62,482 bases of DNA from CAVUAF01 sp963739375 (GTDB lineage Bacteria > Acidobacteriota > Terriglobia > Terriglobales > Acidobacteriaceae): assembly GCA_963739375.1 (NCBI GenBank), contig CAVUAF010000004.1:1-62482 (forward strand), written 5' to 3'. The translations under genes were made by a program, and so were the position numbers. Shown here one piece after another: positions 9,057-18,561 of this stretch; within the stretch, counting starts at the first letter, position 1; each line of letters starts with the position of its first letter. The notes beneath the pieces are model-generated. The model did not search any database, was not told where the DNA came from, and was given only the letters and a program-made list of their open reading frames with translations.

Positions 9057-11000
9057 TTAAAGGGCGCGGTTCGCCGTCCCGGCGCCGGCCGGCTGCGCCG
9101 GAACCGGCATGGCTGCGTCACGGGACGTGCTCTCTCGGCGCTCCAGAAAATTGCGGTGCCACAGCTCAAACACCAGCAGCGCCCACAGCGGTGCCGAGCG
9201 GTCCCGCCGGCGCGTGAGGTGTTCATTCACCAGGGTGCGCACCGCCTTCGCATTGAAGTAGCCGCGCTGCAAGGTGCGCGGCTCGAGCAGTGTCTCCATC
9301 AGCGTCGAGCGTAACTCGTTGCGCAGCCAATGCACGAGGGGAATCGCGAAGCCCTGTTTGGGGCGGTCCAGCACCTCCGCCGGAACGCCGAGCCGCCGCG
9401 CCAGCTGCTTCAACAGATACTTCTGTTCCCCGCCGCGGAAATGCCAGGACCAGGGCACGGAAGTCGCCCATTCCACGACCACATGGTCGAGCAGCGGTGC
9501 CCGAACTTCCAGCGAGTTCGCCATGCTCATGCGATCGACCTTGGTGAGGATGTCGCCGGGCAAATAGCTGTGGATGTCGGTATACATGGCGCGGCTCAGG
9601 TCGTCGGCGGCGGGCGCGCTGTCGAACAGGGCGCCCACAGGACTGGCGTTGGCGCGCGCCAATTCCTGCCATTCGACCGAAAACAGCTCCGGATCGCGTG
9701 CGCGGGCGTCTACCAGGGCTACCAGGTCAAGGTAGCGCTCTGCCGGCGGCAGCGTGACGTTATAGCAGAAGCGGCGTCCGGGAAATCCCAGCGGCAGCCG
9801 CGGGTACACATGACGCCGGTAGAAGTCCCCCGTGAGCCGACCGGCACGGGCGTAGCGCGCCCAGTTGGCGAAGATACGGTAGCGATCATAGCCGCCGAAA
9901 ATCTCATCGCCGCCGTCGCCGGCCAAGGCCACGGTCACCTGTTGCCGCGCCATCCGGCAGACGTGATAGGTCGGAATCAGCGACGAATCGGCAAACGGTT
10001 CCTCCATCATGCGGGTCAGCAGATCGAGGGTTTCGCCGAAGTCGGCGTGCACCACCATCTCATGATGTTCTGTGGCAAACTTCGCCGCGACGGCGCGCGC
10101 ATAGGGCGCCTCGTCGAACGCCTGGTGCTCAAAGCCGATGGAGAAAGTCTGCACCGGACGCGAACTGGCGCGCGCCATCAGCGCGACCACCACGGACGAA
10201 TCCACGCCGCCGCTCAGCAAGCCGCCCAGCGGCACCTCGCTGATAAGGCGCATCGCGACCGCCTTCTGCAGATGGCGTTCCAGTTCATCGAGGCACTCCC
10301 CCTCCGACGCGAACTTCGCCACCCCGTAGCGGCCCACGTCCCAGTAACGGCGAATCTTGATCCGGCCCGCTTCGTACTCCAGCAAGTGCGCCGGCGGCAG
10401 CTTCTGAATGGGCGTGAACGCGGTGAGCGGGTCGGGAATATATCCCCAATGGAAATACTCCAGCAGCGCGGCGCGGTTGACTTCCGCCAGCTCCGGCGCC
10501 ACCGCCAGCAGCGCTTTGATCTCCGAACCGAAGTACAGGAACCCGTCGCGCAGTGCGAAATGCAGCGGCTTCTTGCCCAGGCGGTCGCGCGCCAGCAATA
10601 ACCTGCGGTGGCGCGCGTCGTACAGTGCGATGGCGAACATGCCGCGCAGTTTCGAAACCGCGTCGGCGCCATACTGCTCGTAAAGATGCACGATGGTTTC
10701 GGTGTCGGAATGGGTATAGAAACGATGGCCGGCGCGTTCTAGTTCCTCGCGCAGTTCGAGGAAGTTGTAGATCTCGCCGTTAAAGACGAGCCATATGCTG
10801 CGATCTTCGTTGTGCACCGGCTGCTGGCCGCCCTGAACATCAATGATGCTGAGCCGGCGCATGCCGAGGCCGACGTGGCCGTGCGCGTAGATGCCTTCGT
10901 CGTCCGGCCCGCGATGCACAATCGCCTGGCACATGGCATGCACGCGCTCGGGCGCGATCGTCGCGCCCTCCGGGCCGACTATTCCAGCAATGCCGCACAT
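9057..11000 (-). CDS. asnB: Asparagine synthase (glutamine-hydrolysing), exosortase-system type
   Basis: A 647-residue class II amidotransferase. The N-terminal glutaminase domain begins MCGIAGIVG with the nucleophile Cys2 and has R49, NGEIYN and a DSDTE-like region (HSDTETI). The synthetase domain has the PP-loop SGGVDSS (263-269). Full length suggests an active enzyme. Homologues inside EpsH/exosortase clusters are described as system-associated amidotransferases and probably amidate a sugar or amino-sugar acid of the EPS rather than supply asparagine. Here it lies between a GT2 and the Wzy-like gene. Confidence 0.9.
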   Translation of the reverse strand: MCGIAGIVGPEGATIAPERVHAMCQAIVHRGPDDEGIYAHGHVGLGMRRLSIIDVQGGQQPVHNEDRSIWLVFNGEIYNFLELREELERAGHRFYTHSDTETIVHLYEQYGADAVSKLRGMFAIALYDARHRRLLLARDRLGKKPLHFALRDGFLYFGSEIKALLAVAPELAEVNRAALLEYFHWGYIPDPLTAFTPIQKLPPAHLLEYEAGRIKIRRYWDVGRYGVAKFASEGECLDELERHLQKAVAMRLISEVPLGGLLSGGVDSSVVVALMARASSRPVQTFSIGFEHQAFDEAPYARAVAAKFATEHHEMVVHADFGETLDLLTRMMEEPFADSSLIPTYHVCRMARQQVTVALAGDGGDEIFGGYDRYRIFANWARYARAGRLTGDFYRRHVYPRLPLGFPGRRFCYNVTLPPAERYLDLVALVDARARDPELFSVEWQELARANASPVGALFDSAPAADDLSRAMYTDIHSYLPGDILTKVDRMSMANSLEVRAPLLDHVVVEWATSVPWSWHFRGGEQKYLLKQLARRLGVPAEVLDRPKQGFAIPLVHWLRNELRSTLMETLLEPRTLQRGYFNAKAVRTLVNEHLTRRRDRSAPLWALLVFELWHRNFLERRESTSRDAAMPVPAQPAGAGTANRAL

Positions 11001-11105
11001 GCTATTCGGCCGCCCTCTCCCATCGTGACGGGTCCACCGCTGCCGCCGCCGACCCCCTCCGCCCGTGCGCTGCGGCGACAGGAATGTATAGAAGAGAAGA
11101 CCCGC

Positions 11106-12239
11106 TCAGCGCGTCCATGCCACTTTCCTCCGCAACACAAAATTGACGAACGCCACCACGGCGGCCGCGTTCAACATCAGGAACACCATGGCGGAATTCG
11201 CGAAGCGCGCAATGGGTCCGGTCGGAATCCGCACCAGCGCGGCCAGGCCCAGCAGGTAAAACGCGAGCTGCAGAATGAACACGGCCCGATAGAACCAAGC
11301 CGGCAGCAGACACGACGATAGCAGGATCGCCAGCAGCGCAAAAGGAACCACCAGCCGCAGCAGTTTGTGGCTGACGAAGGCCAGCAGCACGGGATTGCGC
11401 GGCGAGATCAGCCACGGCGCCAGTTGCAGCAGCTGGTAATTACCGGTGAGCGTCCGCACCTTCCGCCGGAACTCGCGGGCCGGGTCGTCGAAAGTCTGGT
11501 CCCAGGCGATGGCGTCCGGTTCAAAGACGCTGCGGTATCCGGCGCGCACCACGTGCAGCGGAATGAAGACATCGTCCAGGATGGTCCCCGGCGGCGGCGG
11601 CACGACGAGCTCGCGCCGCACGGCGTAGATGGCACCCGTGGCGCCAATCGTCGAGCCGCAGAGCGACTCGGCGTGGCGCATCCACTTCTCGATTTCCCAG
11701 TACAGACCGATGGTGCGCCCTTGCGTGTCCTGCGGTTCGCGCAGCATCAGCTCCCCGCTCACGCATCCCACGGTGGCATCCGCAAACGGTGCGACCAGCT
11801 GCCGGATCGCATCCGGCTCGAATTCCTGTCGCACGTCGGTGAAGACCACGATTTCTCCGGTCGCCGCGCCCAGTCCACGGCCGAGCGCGGCCGCCTTGCC
11901 CAGCGCTTCGGCCTGAATCACGGTGAGCGCCGAGGATGCTGAGGCCAGCACGGCTTTGATTTCGTCCGTCGCCCCGTCGCCCACCACGATCACCTGCAGC
12001 CGGTCGGCGGGATAGTCCAGAGCCGCCAGGTTCTGCAATTTGCCCGTCAGGCTTGCGGCTTCGTCCCGTACCGCCAGCAGGATGGAGACCGCCGGCAGCA
12101 GCGGCGCCTTGGCCAGGGGCTTCCGGGCATAGAGTGATCGCATCCACAAAACCAGCGGGTAGCCGAGGTAGGTGTAACCAATCAGACCGGCACTCAGCCA
12201 GAAGACCCATACCAGGACGTCGTAGATGCCGCCGCTCAT
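11106..12239 (-). CDS. Glycosyltransferase family 2, membrane-bound
   Basis: A 377-residue GT2. One N-terminal helix (residues ~8-28) precedes a GT-A domain with VSILLAVRDEAASL, VIVVGDGATDE and VVFTDVRQEF (DxR in place of the usual DxD), then DDVFIPLHVVRAG, followed by three or four C-terminal membrane helices. It probably extends the lipid-linked unit on the cytoplasmic face. The start at 12239 overlaps the stop of the sugar transferase gene as ATGA. A 105-base gap separates it from asnB. Confidence 0.85.
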   Translation of the reverse strand: MSGGIYDVLVWVFWLSAGLIGYTYLGYPLVLWMRSLYARKPLAKAPLLPAVSILLAVRDEAASLTGKLQNLAALDYPADRLQVIVVGDGATDEIKAVLASASSALTVIQAEALGKAAALGRGLGAATGEIVVFTDVRQEFEPDAIRQLVAPFADATVGCVSGELMLREPQDTQGRTIGLYWEIEKWMRHAESLCGSTIGATGAIYAVRRELVVPPPPGTILDDVFIPLHVVRAGYRSVFEPDAIAWDQTFDDPAREFRRKVRTLTGNYQLLQLAPWLISPRNPVLLAFVSHKLLRLVVPFALLAILLSSCLLPAWFYRAVFILQLAFYLLGLAALVRIPTGPIARFANSAMVFLMLNAAAVVAFVNFVLRRKVAWTR

Positions 12240-13600
12240 CGCGCACCTCGCCCGAAGAGCACGGTCCGCACGGTCTCGAACAGGATCCACAAATCGAACG
12301 ACAGCGAGATGTGCTTGATGTAGTAGAGGTCGTAGCGGAGCTTTTCCTTGGCCTGCTCCAGCGAGGCCCCGTACTCGTAGCGCACCTGCGCCCAGCCGGT
12401 CAGACCCGGGCGGATGATGTGGCGCATGCTGTAGTACGGGATCGCTTCCTGCAGCCACTGCACGAACTCCGGGCGCTCCGGGCGGGGGCCCACGAATCCC
12501 ATGTCGCCATCGAGCACGTTCCACAGCTGGGGGATTTCGTCCAGCCGGGTACTGCGCAGGAAGCGGCCGACGCGGGTGATGCGGGGGTCGGCATCGCCGG
12601 CCCAGGTGGCGCCGGTCTTGGCCTCCGCGTCTTGCCGCATAGTGCGAAATTTGTAAATCGTAAACAGACGGCCGCTACGGCCAACGCGCCATTGGCGGAA
12701 CAGGATCGGGCCCGGCGAACTCAGTTTGATGGCGATCGCAATGATCGGCAGGAGCGGCAACACCACCGCCAGCAAGGCCAACGAGACCGCCGTCGACACC
12801 ACGCGCCGGACCAGCAGCAACATGGGGTTCAGGCGGAAGCCTTCGGCGAAAATGAGCGCGCTGGGATGCAGCTCATCCACCTCGATCTTGCCGGTGATCT
12901 GCTCAATCAGGTCCCCGGCGTCTTCGATCTTCATGCCGCTCATGCGCAGGTCGAGCAGCTCCCGCGTGGGCAGCTTGCCGCGGCGGTCGGAGACCGCCAC
13001 GATGACGCGCTTCACGTCGGGGCGCTGCTTCAACTGGTCGATAAATTGTGCCAGTTGTTCGCGCGACTCGCCCACCGGCTCGGGCTGTGCCAGACGGATG
13101 CCGAGGTCGTAGCGCGTGCGGATGGCGTTGGTCAGCAGGCTGGCGCGCGCTCCCGAACCGAGCACGCAGACTTTCTCCTGCAGCCACGGCTGCCGCATCA
13201 GCCAGGGATAGATCGCCCGCCAGACGAACAGCGCCACCCCAAAAATCAGCAGTCCCATCAGGAACGTGTTGTTCCCCAGCGCGAATTCCGGGAACACCCA
13301 ACTGATGCCGGCCAGCAGAAACGAGAGTGCTCCCAACACGGACAGCAGCCGGAAGTAGGTTTCGCCGCTGCTGTTCAGGCGTTCGGGGGAGTAGAGATCC
13401 AGGTAGTACGAGACGATCCCCGACAGCAGACAGACGCAGAGAATCTTGTACAGTCCGCTCTCGTAATTCAGGACGATGAACGTGTCCGGGCCGAAGCCAA
13501 TGAGCGTGGCCAGCAGAAACGATGCCAGCACAATCAGCAGCTCGCCGCTGAATAACACCAGCGTGCGGACGGGGTAGTAGACCTGGAAGAGCCGAATCAT
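12236..13600 (-). CDS. Undecaprenyl-phosphate sugar phosphotransferase (initiating enzyme)
   Basis: A 454-residue polyisoprenyl-phosphate hexose-1-phosphate transferase of the WbaP/EpsB type. Four to five N-terminal helices (residues ~12-130), a CoA-binding-like Rossmann region (KVCVLGSGARASLL), a further hydrophobic hairpin (~265-295) and the catalytic domain follow: SSPGPILFRQWRVGR, YKFRTMR, RSTRLDEIPQLWNVLDGDM, GPRPERPEFV and RPGLTGWAQV. It loads the first sugar onto the lipid carrier. It is coupled by ATGA overlaps to both neighbours. Confidence 0.92.
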   Translation of the reverse strand: MIRLFQVYYPVRTLVLFSGELLIVLASFLLATLIGFGPDTFIVLNYESGLYKILCVCLLSGIVSYYLDLYSPERLNSSGETYFRLLSVLGALSFLLAGISWVFPEFALGNNTFLMGLLIFGVALFVWRAIYPWLMRQPWLQEKVCVLGSGARASLLTNAIRTRYDLGIRLAQPEPVGESREQLAQFIDQLKQRPDVKRVIVAVSDRRGKLPTRELLDLRMSGMKIEDAGDLIEQITGKIEVDELHPSALIFAEGFRLNPMLLLVRRVVSTAVSLALLAVVLPLLPIIAIAIKLSSPGPILFRQWRVGRSGRLFTIYKFRTMRQDAEAKTGATWAGDADPRITRVGRFLRSTRLDEIPQLWNVLDGDMGFVGPRPERPEFVQWLQEAIPYYSMRHIIRPGLTGWAQVRYEYGASLEQAKEKLRYDLYYIKHISLSFDLWILFETVRTVLFGRGAR

Positions 13601-14505
13601 CGTCCGCTGTTGCTGTGCTTCGGTTCGTTGTCGTAGGTGGAGGAGTAGTAGTAGTAACCGTAGCCCTCGTTTTGGGCCACACTGTTCAGCACCACGCCGA
13701 CCACCGGCCGGCGAAACTCATCGCGGGCCTTGGCGGCCAGCTCGCGGGGCGTGCCTGCCGCTTTCACCACCAGCAGCACGCCGTCGGCATGGTTCGCCAC
13801 AATGCTGGCGTCGGCCATCGGCACCGCCGCCGGAGTGTCGATCAGCACCCAGTCGAAACACGGCGCCAGCCGATCGATCAGCGTCTTCAGGCGCTGGCTG
13901 GCGATCAGTTCGGAGGGATGCGACGGCACCCGGCCCCCGGGAATGAAGATCAGGCCTTCCACCGGCCCCTGCTGCATGATGGCGTACTCGTCGCAGTCCC
14001 CCTTCAGGTAGTCGGCAAGGCCGGGTTCCTGGGGCGCGCCCAGGATCGCCTGCAGCGACGGGCGGCGCACGTCGGCATCGATCAGCAGCACGCGCCGGCC
14101 ACGCTGGCGCGCGAAGGTGGCCGCCAGGTTCGCCGCCATGAAGGTCTTGCCCTCGCCGGGCACGGCGCTGGCCAGCACCAGGGTCTGCAGCTTCATGGTG
14201 CCGCGCAGCTGGTAGAGCCGCGCCCGCAGCGTGCGGAACTGCTCCAGCACACCGCGCGCCTCGTGCGCGCCCCAGACCACCAGCCGCTTGCCATCAACCT
14301 TCCACTCGGCGTGAGGGATGCGCGCCAGCAGGTGCTCGTACGTCAGCAGCGGAGATTCTTCCGGCGAGGGCGGAGCCAGCACCAAGGCGTCGGCTTCGGG
14401 CACATCCGGAGCGCCCGTTTCGACCGATGAGGGGGGCGCGGCGCCACCGCGCAGGTGGCGTTCCCGTTCCGCTTGCTGGAGCGCCTCGTGAATGCGACTC
14501 ATCAT
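13597..14505 (-). CDS. Tyrosine-autokinase-like ATPase (CpsD/EpsG type)
   Basis: A 302-residue cytoplasmic BY-kinase/ParA-like ATPase. Walker A is AVPGEGKT (114-121), Walker A' is LLIDADVRRPS (140-150) and Walker B is VLIDTP (220-225). The C-terminus carries a tyrosine cluster (Y282, Y284-287, Y291), the usual autophosphorylation tail. With the Wzz-like protein encoded two genes upstream it would control chain length and export. The start is MMSRIHEALQQAE, adjacent to the TAA stop of the ATPase gene; the second ATG is equally possible. It is coupled to the sugar transferase by an ATGA overlap. Confidence 0.9.
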   Translation of the reverse strand: MMSRIHEALQQAERERHLRGGAAPPSSVETGAPDVPEADALVLAPPSPEESPLLTYEHLLARIPHAEWKVDGKRLVVWGAHEARGVLEQFRTLRARLYQLRGTMKLQTLVLASAVPGEGKTFMAANLAATFARQRGRRVLLIDADVRRPSLQAILGAPQEPGLADYLKGDCDEYAIMQQGPVEGLIFIPGGRVPSHPSELIASQRLKTLIDRLAPCFDWVLIDTPAAVPMADASIVANHADGVLLVVKAAGTPRELAAKARDEFRRPVVGVVLNSVAQNEGYGYYYYSSTYDNEPKHSNSGR

Positions 14506-15468
14506 TTACTCCCTGTTCTTGGCGGAACCGGAAGCGGCCGCCGTTGTCGTTCGCTGGAGCTGTTCCGCCAGAGTATTGAGCCGGCGCAGCGCATCAATCA
14601 GCGCCACGTTCTCGCCCTTGCCAAAGTCCGCCGCCGCGGCGCCGCCGCGCACACTTTCCAACAGATCGAATTCGCCGGCCACGCTGCGCACCACCTCCGG
14701 CTCCACCGTCAGTTGCTGATCGGCAAAGGCGTTGATCAGCGTGTGCTCACACAACAGATTGACGACCCGGGGAATGCCGCGCGCGTACAGGTGGATCGCC
14801 TCCACCGCCGCCGCCGTGAAAATGCTCTGCTGCGCCGCGCCGGCGATGCGCAGCCGCTGCGCCACGTAGTGCTGCGTCTCTTCCAGCGTCAGCGGATGGG
14901 TACGACAGCGCAGGGTGATGCGCTGGCGCAGTTGCCGCAGCTCTGGGCGCGCCAGCTTCTCTTCCAGCTCCGGCTGGCCGCTGAGCACGATCTGCAGCAG
15001 CTTCTCGGTCGCCGTTTCCAGGTTGGTCAGCAGCCGGATCTCTTCCAGCACGTCGGCGGAAAGGTCCTGGGCCTCGTCGATGACCAGGGCCACGTGCTCG
15101 CCGGCGCGATAGCGCTCCAGCAGCCAGTTGTTCAATTTGATCAGCACCTGGCTCTTCTTGGTGTTCGCCGCGATGGGAATGCCCAGGTCGGCCAGCATGT
15201 AGTCGAAGAACTCGTCCACTTCCAGGCGCGGGTTGAACAGGAAAGCGGTCTTCACGTTCCGGCCCTGCAGGTACTCCATCAGCTTATTGAGCAGCGTGGT
15301 CTTCCCCGTCCCCACCTCGCCGGTCAGCAGGGTGAAGCCGCGACGCGTCTGGATTCCGTACGTGAGGCAGGCCAGCGCTTCCCGCGCGTGTTGCGTCAGG
15401 AACAGGAACCGCGGGTCCGGGTTCACGTTGAACGGATTGGCTTTCAGCCCAAAGAATCGTTTGTACAT
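14506..15468 (-). CDS. ExeA-like secretion ATPase, exosortase-locus type
   Basis: An AAA ATPase of about 320 residues. The opening MYKRFFGLKANPFNVNPDPR is characteristic of the ExeA-like ATPases of PEP-CTERM loci. Walker A is GEVGTGKTT (about 50-58) and Walker B is VALVIDEAQDL (about 126-136); the sensor region is LSGQPELEEKL. The start at 15468 is preferred to an ATG five codons upstream because it gives the family's usual first residues and has GGAAAG 8-13 bases before it. Its precise role in EPS export is not known. Confidence 0.88.
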   Translation of the reverse strand: MYKRFFGLKANPFNVNPDPRFLFLTQHAREALACLTYGIQTRRGFTLLTGEVGTGKTTLLNKLMEYLQGRNVKTAFLFNPRLEVDEFFDYMLADLGIPIAANTKKSQVLIKLNNWLLERYRAGEHVALVIDEAQDLSADVLEEIRLLTNLETATEKLLQIVLSGQPELEEKLARPELRQLRQRITLRCRTHPLTLEETQHYVAQRLRIAGAAQQSIFTAAAVEAIHLYARGIPRVVNLLCEHTLINAFADQQLTVEPEVVRSVAGEFDLLESVRGGAAAADFGKGENVALIDALRRLNTLAEQLQRTTTAAASGSAKNRE

Positions 15469-15490
15469 GGAGTCGCTTTCCAACCGCCGC

Positions 15491-17008
15491 TCAGGCGCTG
15501 CCCGCCGCCGCCGTCATTCCTTCCTTGTTCTTGCGTGACCAGAACCGCCACCTGGAGTTCGTTTGCCCTTCTTCGATCCACGGCACCAGGGCCAGGGTCG
15601 GCAGCCCGAGATGGAAGCTGACGTCGCGCTCGCTGCGCAGCGACTTGTCTTTCATCTCCAGCACCCCCACGATCACAATCCCCAGGGCCAGGCCGCCGCC
15701 GAAACCGCCGCCCGTGATCAGCGGCCGGTCCGGAAACACCGGCTTCTCCGGCAGGTTGGGCGCATCCTGGAGGGCGAACTGCTCGCCCTGCTGCTGCAAT
15801 TCCAGGTCCTGCGTCATCACCGACGAGTTCTTGTTGTTCAAAAGTTCGTTGTAGTTTCTGGCCACGGTTTCGTAATCACGCGTCAGCACCTTGTACTGTT
15901 CTTCCACCACCGGGCTCAGTTGCACGCGCGACTGGTACGTCTGCAACTGCTTCTGGACTCGTCCCTGCTCGGCAATCTTGTCCTTGACAATCAGGGCCAG
16001 CTGCTGGGTCTGCAACCGCAGCTGCTGGATTCCCGGCGGCTCGGGCATGGCCTTGGCATCTGCCGGGTTGGCGGGGCCGGCGGCACGTGCTTGTTGCAGC
16101 TTCTCCTTCGCCCGCGCCAGCTCGCCTTTCACCCGCGCCACTTCCGGGTGCTCGCTGGTGTAACGCGACTGCAGCTCGTTGACCTGCTGCTGCAGCTTGA
16201 GGACCTGGGTCTCCAGCTCTTGCGTGCTGTTGGGCCCTTGCATCGCCTGCCAGGTTGCCACCTGCTGCTGCAGCAGCGACTCGGCGAAGGTCTTGTCATT
16301 CTGGGCGCGGGCTATCGCCTGGTTGGCGGCATCCAGCTGGTTGGTCAGCGTGTTCAGCATGGCCAGGTTCGACTGTTCCTGCCCCGGCAGCTGCCCCAGG
16401 TACTTCTGCTTGAATTGCGCCAGCTTCGCGTCTTGGTCGTCCAGCTTCTTCTTGGCATCGTCGAGCTGCCGGGAAAGGAACTCGGTCGTGCCCTTGGCGC
16501 GGTCGGTGCGCACCTTCATGTTGGCGTTGATAAACCTCGTCACCAGCTCGTTGCACACCTGCTGCGCCGTGTGTGCGTTCTCCGAGGTGAAGCTGAGATA
16601 GAAGCCGGGCAGGCCGCGGCCCGGCCGGTCGCTCTCCTCCTTGAGAATGTCCACCTTGATCTGCTTGCGCATGCGATCCACCAGCTCTTCCATCGGCGCG
16701 TGCTCGTCCTTGAACACCCCGGTGGTGTCAATGATGGACTGCAACGTGGTGCGGCTCATGATCTGCTCCGACATGCTCGCCAGCCGCTGCTGCAGCTCGT
16801 CGCTACCCATGGACTTAACGTACTGCTGCGGCACCTGCGGCTGCGAGATCAGCACCAGCGCCCTCGAGATATAGCGATTCGGGATCTTCAGCGACACCAG
16901 GTACGAGCCGACGCCCACCACGATGGTCGGGATCAGCAGCAGCCACCAGCGGCGCCGCAGGATGGCGAGATAATCTTCCGGCGTCAGTTCGCGTTTCTGT
17001 TCCACCAT
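15491..17008 (-). CDS. Polysaccharide chain-length determinant (Wzz/GumC-like)
   Basis: A 505-residue PCP protein: N-terminal Wzz domain with a membrane helix at about 20-40, a long periplasmic coiled coil rich in Gln/Lys/Glu (~170-400), a second helix at about 428-450 with glycines (LITGGGFGGGLALGIVIVGV), and a cytoplasmic tail. There is no ATPase domain; that function is the separate gene at 13597. Length and form fit the exosortase-system chain-length family. It would set the polymer length and link the inner membrane to the Wza-like exporter. Confidence 0.9.
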   Translation of the reverse strand: MVEQKRELTPEDYLAILRRRWWLLLIPTIVVGVGSYLVSLKIPNRYISRALVLISQPQVPQQYVKSMGSDELQQRLASMSEQIMSRTTLQSIIDTTGVFKDEHAPMEELVDRMRKQIKVDILKEESDRPGRGLPGFYLSFTSENAHTAQQVCNELVTRFINANMKVRTDRAKGTTEFLSRQLDDAKKKLDDQDAKLAQFKQKYLGQLPGQEQSNLAMLNTLTNQLDAANQAIARAQNDKTFAESLLQQQVATWQAMQGPNSTQELETQVLKLQQQVNELQSRYTSEHPEVARVKGELARAKEKLQQARAAGPANPADAKAMPEPPGIQQLRLQTQQLALIVKDKIAEQGRVQKQLQTYQSRVQLSPVVEEQYKVLTRDYETVARNYNELLNNKNSSVMTQDLELQQQGEQFALQDAPNLPEKPVFPDRPLITGGGFGGGLALGIVIVGVLEMKDKSLRSERDVSFHLGLPTLALVPWIEEGQTNSRWRFWSRKNKEGMTAAAGSA

Positions 17009-17050
17009 AGCTGTTTACCTTCGTTTCCTTCTGCCCGCCGTGCCGTCGTC

Positions 17051-18544
17051 CTAATCGATGCGGATCGGCCGCTCCGGCCGCCAGCTGAAACCAATGCCGC
17101 CCACCTGCCGCAGGAAAGAGTCGGCACACACGCCGCTGCTGCATACCGCCGTCGGCGCGTTCTGCCGGCTCACCGAATACGTGAAGTAGAGGTTCATGCT
17201 CCGCCCCAGCTTGCGCTCCAGTCGCGCTCCCCCGGTCAGGGTGTCCAGCGCCGAGGTCAGGCTCGAAAGTTGGCGCACCGGGTCGTTGTGGGCGTAATTG
17301 AAAGTGACCGCGGCATTCCAACTGCGCGTAAAACGGTAGAGAAATCCCCCGTCCACGCTGTCCACTTCGGCGCCGACGATCAGGCCGCCGCCGAGTGTGT
17401 TGTGCGCATACCCCAGGTTCCAGTCCGCTTTCTTGCCGGTGAAACGGAACGATGCCCGGCGCGCCGGCACCAGCGACGCCGGTTGCGGCGTCAGCCCGCC
17501 GGTGACCTTCATCCGCTCCGGGCCCGCTTCCATTTGCAGCACGTACCGCCCGGCGAAGTGGTGCTCGAACGACACCATGGCGGTGTCCCGCCGGAAGCCG
17601 CCGATGGCGTGATCCAGATCGAAGAAGCTGGCCTGGTACTTCACCCCGATACTGTTGCGACGCCGCATTTTGTGGGTGAAGCCGGCGTCCAGGCTCGTCT
17701 GCTCGGAGTCCAGAAAATCCGCCTCCAGGAACCGCTGCACGCCGTGACTGCCCGATATCGTCCAGATGTTGCGCGGCGTCATGTGCAGGTCGAGTTGGCC
17801 AAAACCGGTCGCGAGAATCCGTCCCATTTGGTTGGTCAGGAGCGTATCGTTGGGCGCTAACCCGCTCACCAAACCGAGTGCGCTCGTGTCCCCGGACCCA
17901 TTGAAACTCCCCAGTCCCATCATGCCATTCGGCGAGTAGTTGGCTTCGCCCCCCAGCGTCAAACTCCACACCCGCGACGCGAACGCTTGCTGCACCGACA
18001 GTTCGTGGAAGTGGTTGTCCAGCGCATTGGACTTCGAGTAGAACGTGGCGCCGCCGTTGTAGTGCAGGGTCAGTACGCCCGCGCGCCTGCCGCGCTCTAG
18101 GTCCAGCGATCCGCCCACTACCGAGATCGCTTCATTGCCGGGCGTGGTCCCCTGCAGCGCCGGGTTGGTGTCTACCGATTCCGTGAAACTGAAGCTGGGG
18201 ACCAGGTAGTCGTGCTCGCCGCCGTGGGGCCGCGCCCCCGTTCCCAGGCGGCGGATGCCGGAGAGCGGCGTGCTGTCGGCGCGGGGCGCGCTGCTGGCGT
18301 CCTCCTGCATCTCCGCCTGGTCGTGGCCGATCGCCGCCTCCGGCGTCACCCGCTGGTCGAGGCGCGGATCGGTCTTTTTCGGCGGCTGCTCAGGGCCCGG
18401 CTGCTGCTCCGCTGGCGGCGCCGGATTCGTCGGCGCCTGCTGTTCCCCTGGCGGCACCGGATTCGTCGGCGCCTGCTGCCCCCACAGTGCTGCGCTCAGC
18501 AGAGAAACGGCGCACAGCCACCGGATTGGTTTCATCGTCTTCAT
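17051..18544 (-). CDS. Outer-membrane beta-barrel protein of the EPS locus
   Basis: A 497-residue exported protein with a signal peptide (KPIRWLCAVSLLSAALWG), a Pro/Gln/Glu-rich linker holding two 12-residue repeats (residues 23-46), and a long region of alternating amphipathic strands with aromatic ends (YLVPSFSFTES, HYNGGATFYSK, AVTFNYAHND, GGIGFSWRPE). This is the pattern of barrels found beside exosortase genes. GGAG lies 8 bases before the ATG. It could be the outer-membrane conduit or an assembly partner for the polymer. There is no enzymatic motif. Confidence 0.75.
   Translation of the reverse strand: MKTMKPIRWLCAVSLLSAALWGQQAPTNPVPPGEQQAPTNPAPPAEQQPGPEQPPKKTDPRLDQRVTPEAAIGHDQAEMQEDASSAPRADSTPLSGIRRLGTGARPHGGEHDYLVPSFSFTESVDTNPALQGTTPGNEAISVVGGSLDLERGRRAGVLTLHYNGGATFYSKSNALDNHFHELSVQQAFASRVWSLTLGGEANYSPNGMMGLGSFNGSGDTSALGLVSGLAPNDTLLTNQMGRILATGFGQLDLHMTPRNIWTISGSHGVQRFLEADFLDSEQTSLDAGFTHKMRRRNSIGVKYQASFFDLDHAIGGFRRDTAMVSFEHHFAGRYVLQMEAGPERMKVTGGLTPQPASLVPARRASFRFTGKKADWNLGYAHNTLGGGLIVGAEVDSVDGGFLYRFTRSWNAAVTFNYAHNDPVRQLSSLTSALDTLTGGARLERKLGRSMNLYFTYSVSRQNAPTAVCSSGVCADSFLRQVGGIGFSWRPERPIRID
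18407..18478 (-). repeat. Two tandem 36-bp units coding a proline-rich linker
   Basis: Two near-identical 36-base units in the barrel gene encode QQAPTNPVPPGE and QQAPTNPAPPAE. A further degenerate Pro/Gln stretch follows. The copy number could vary between strains. Confidence 0.8.
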
Positions 18545-18561
18545 GTCAGACTCCGCCGCGA

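Noticed and set aside
15563..17860. 765-codon plus-strand frame over the chain-length and barrel genes
   Set aside because: It crosses two well-supported minus-strand genes and is rich in His/Leu/Gln from codon complementarity.
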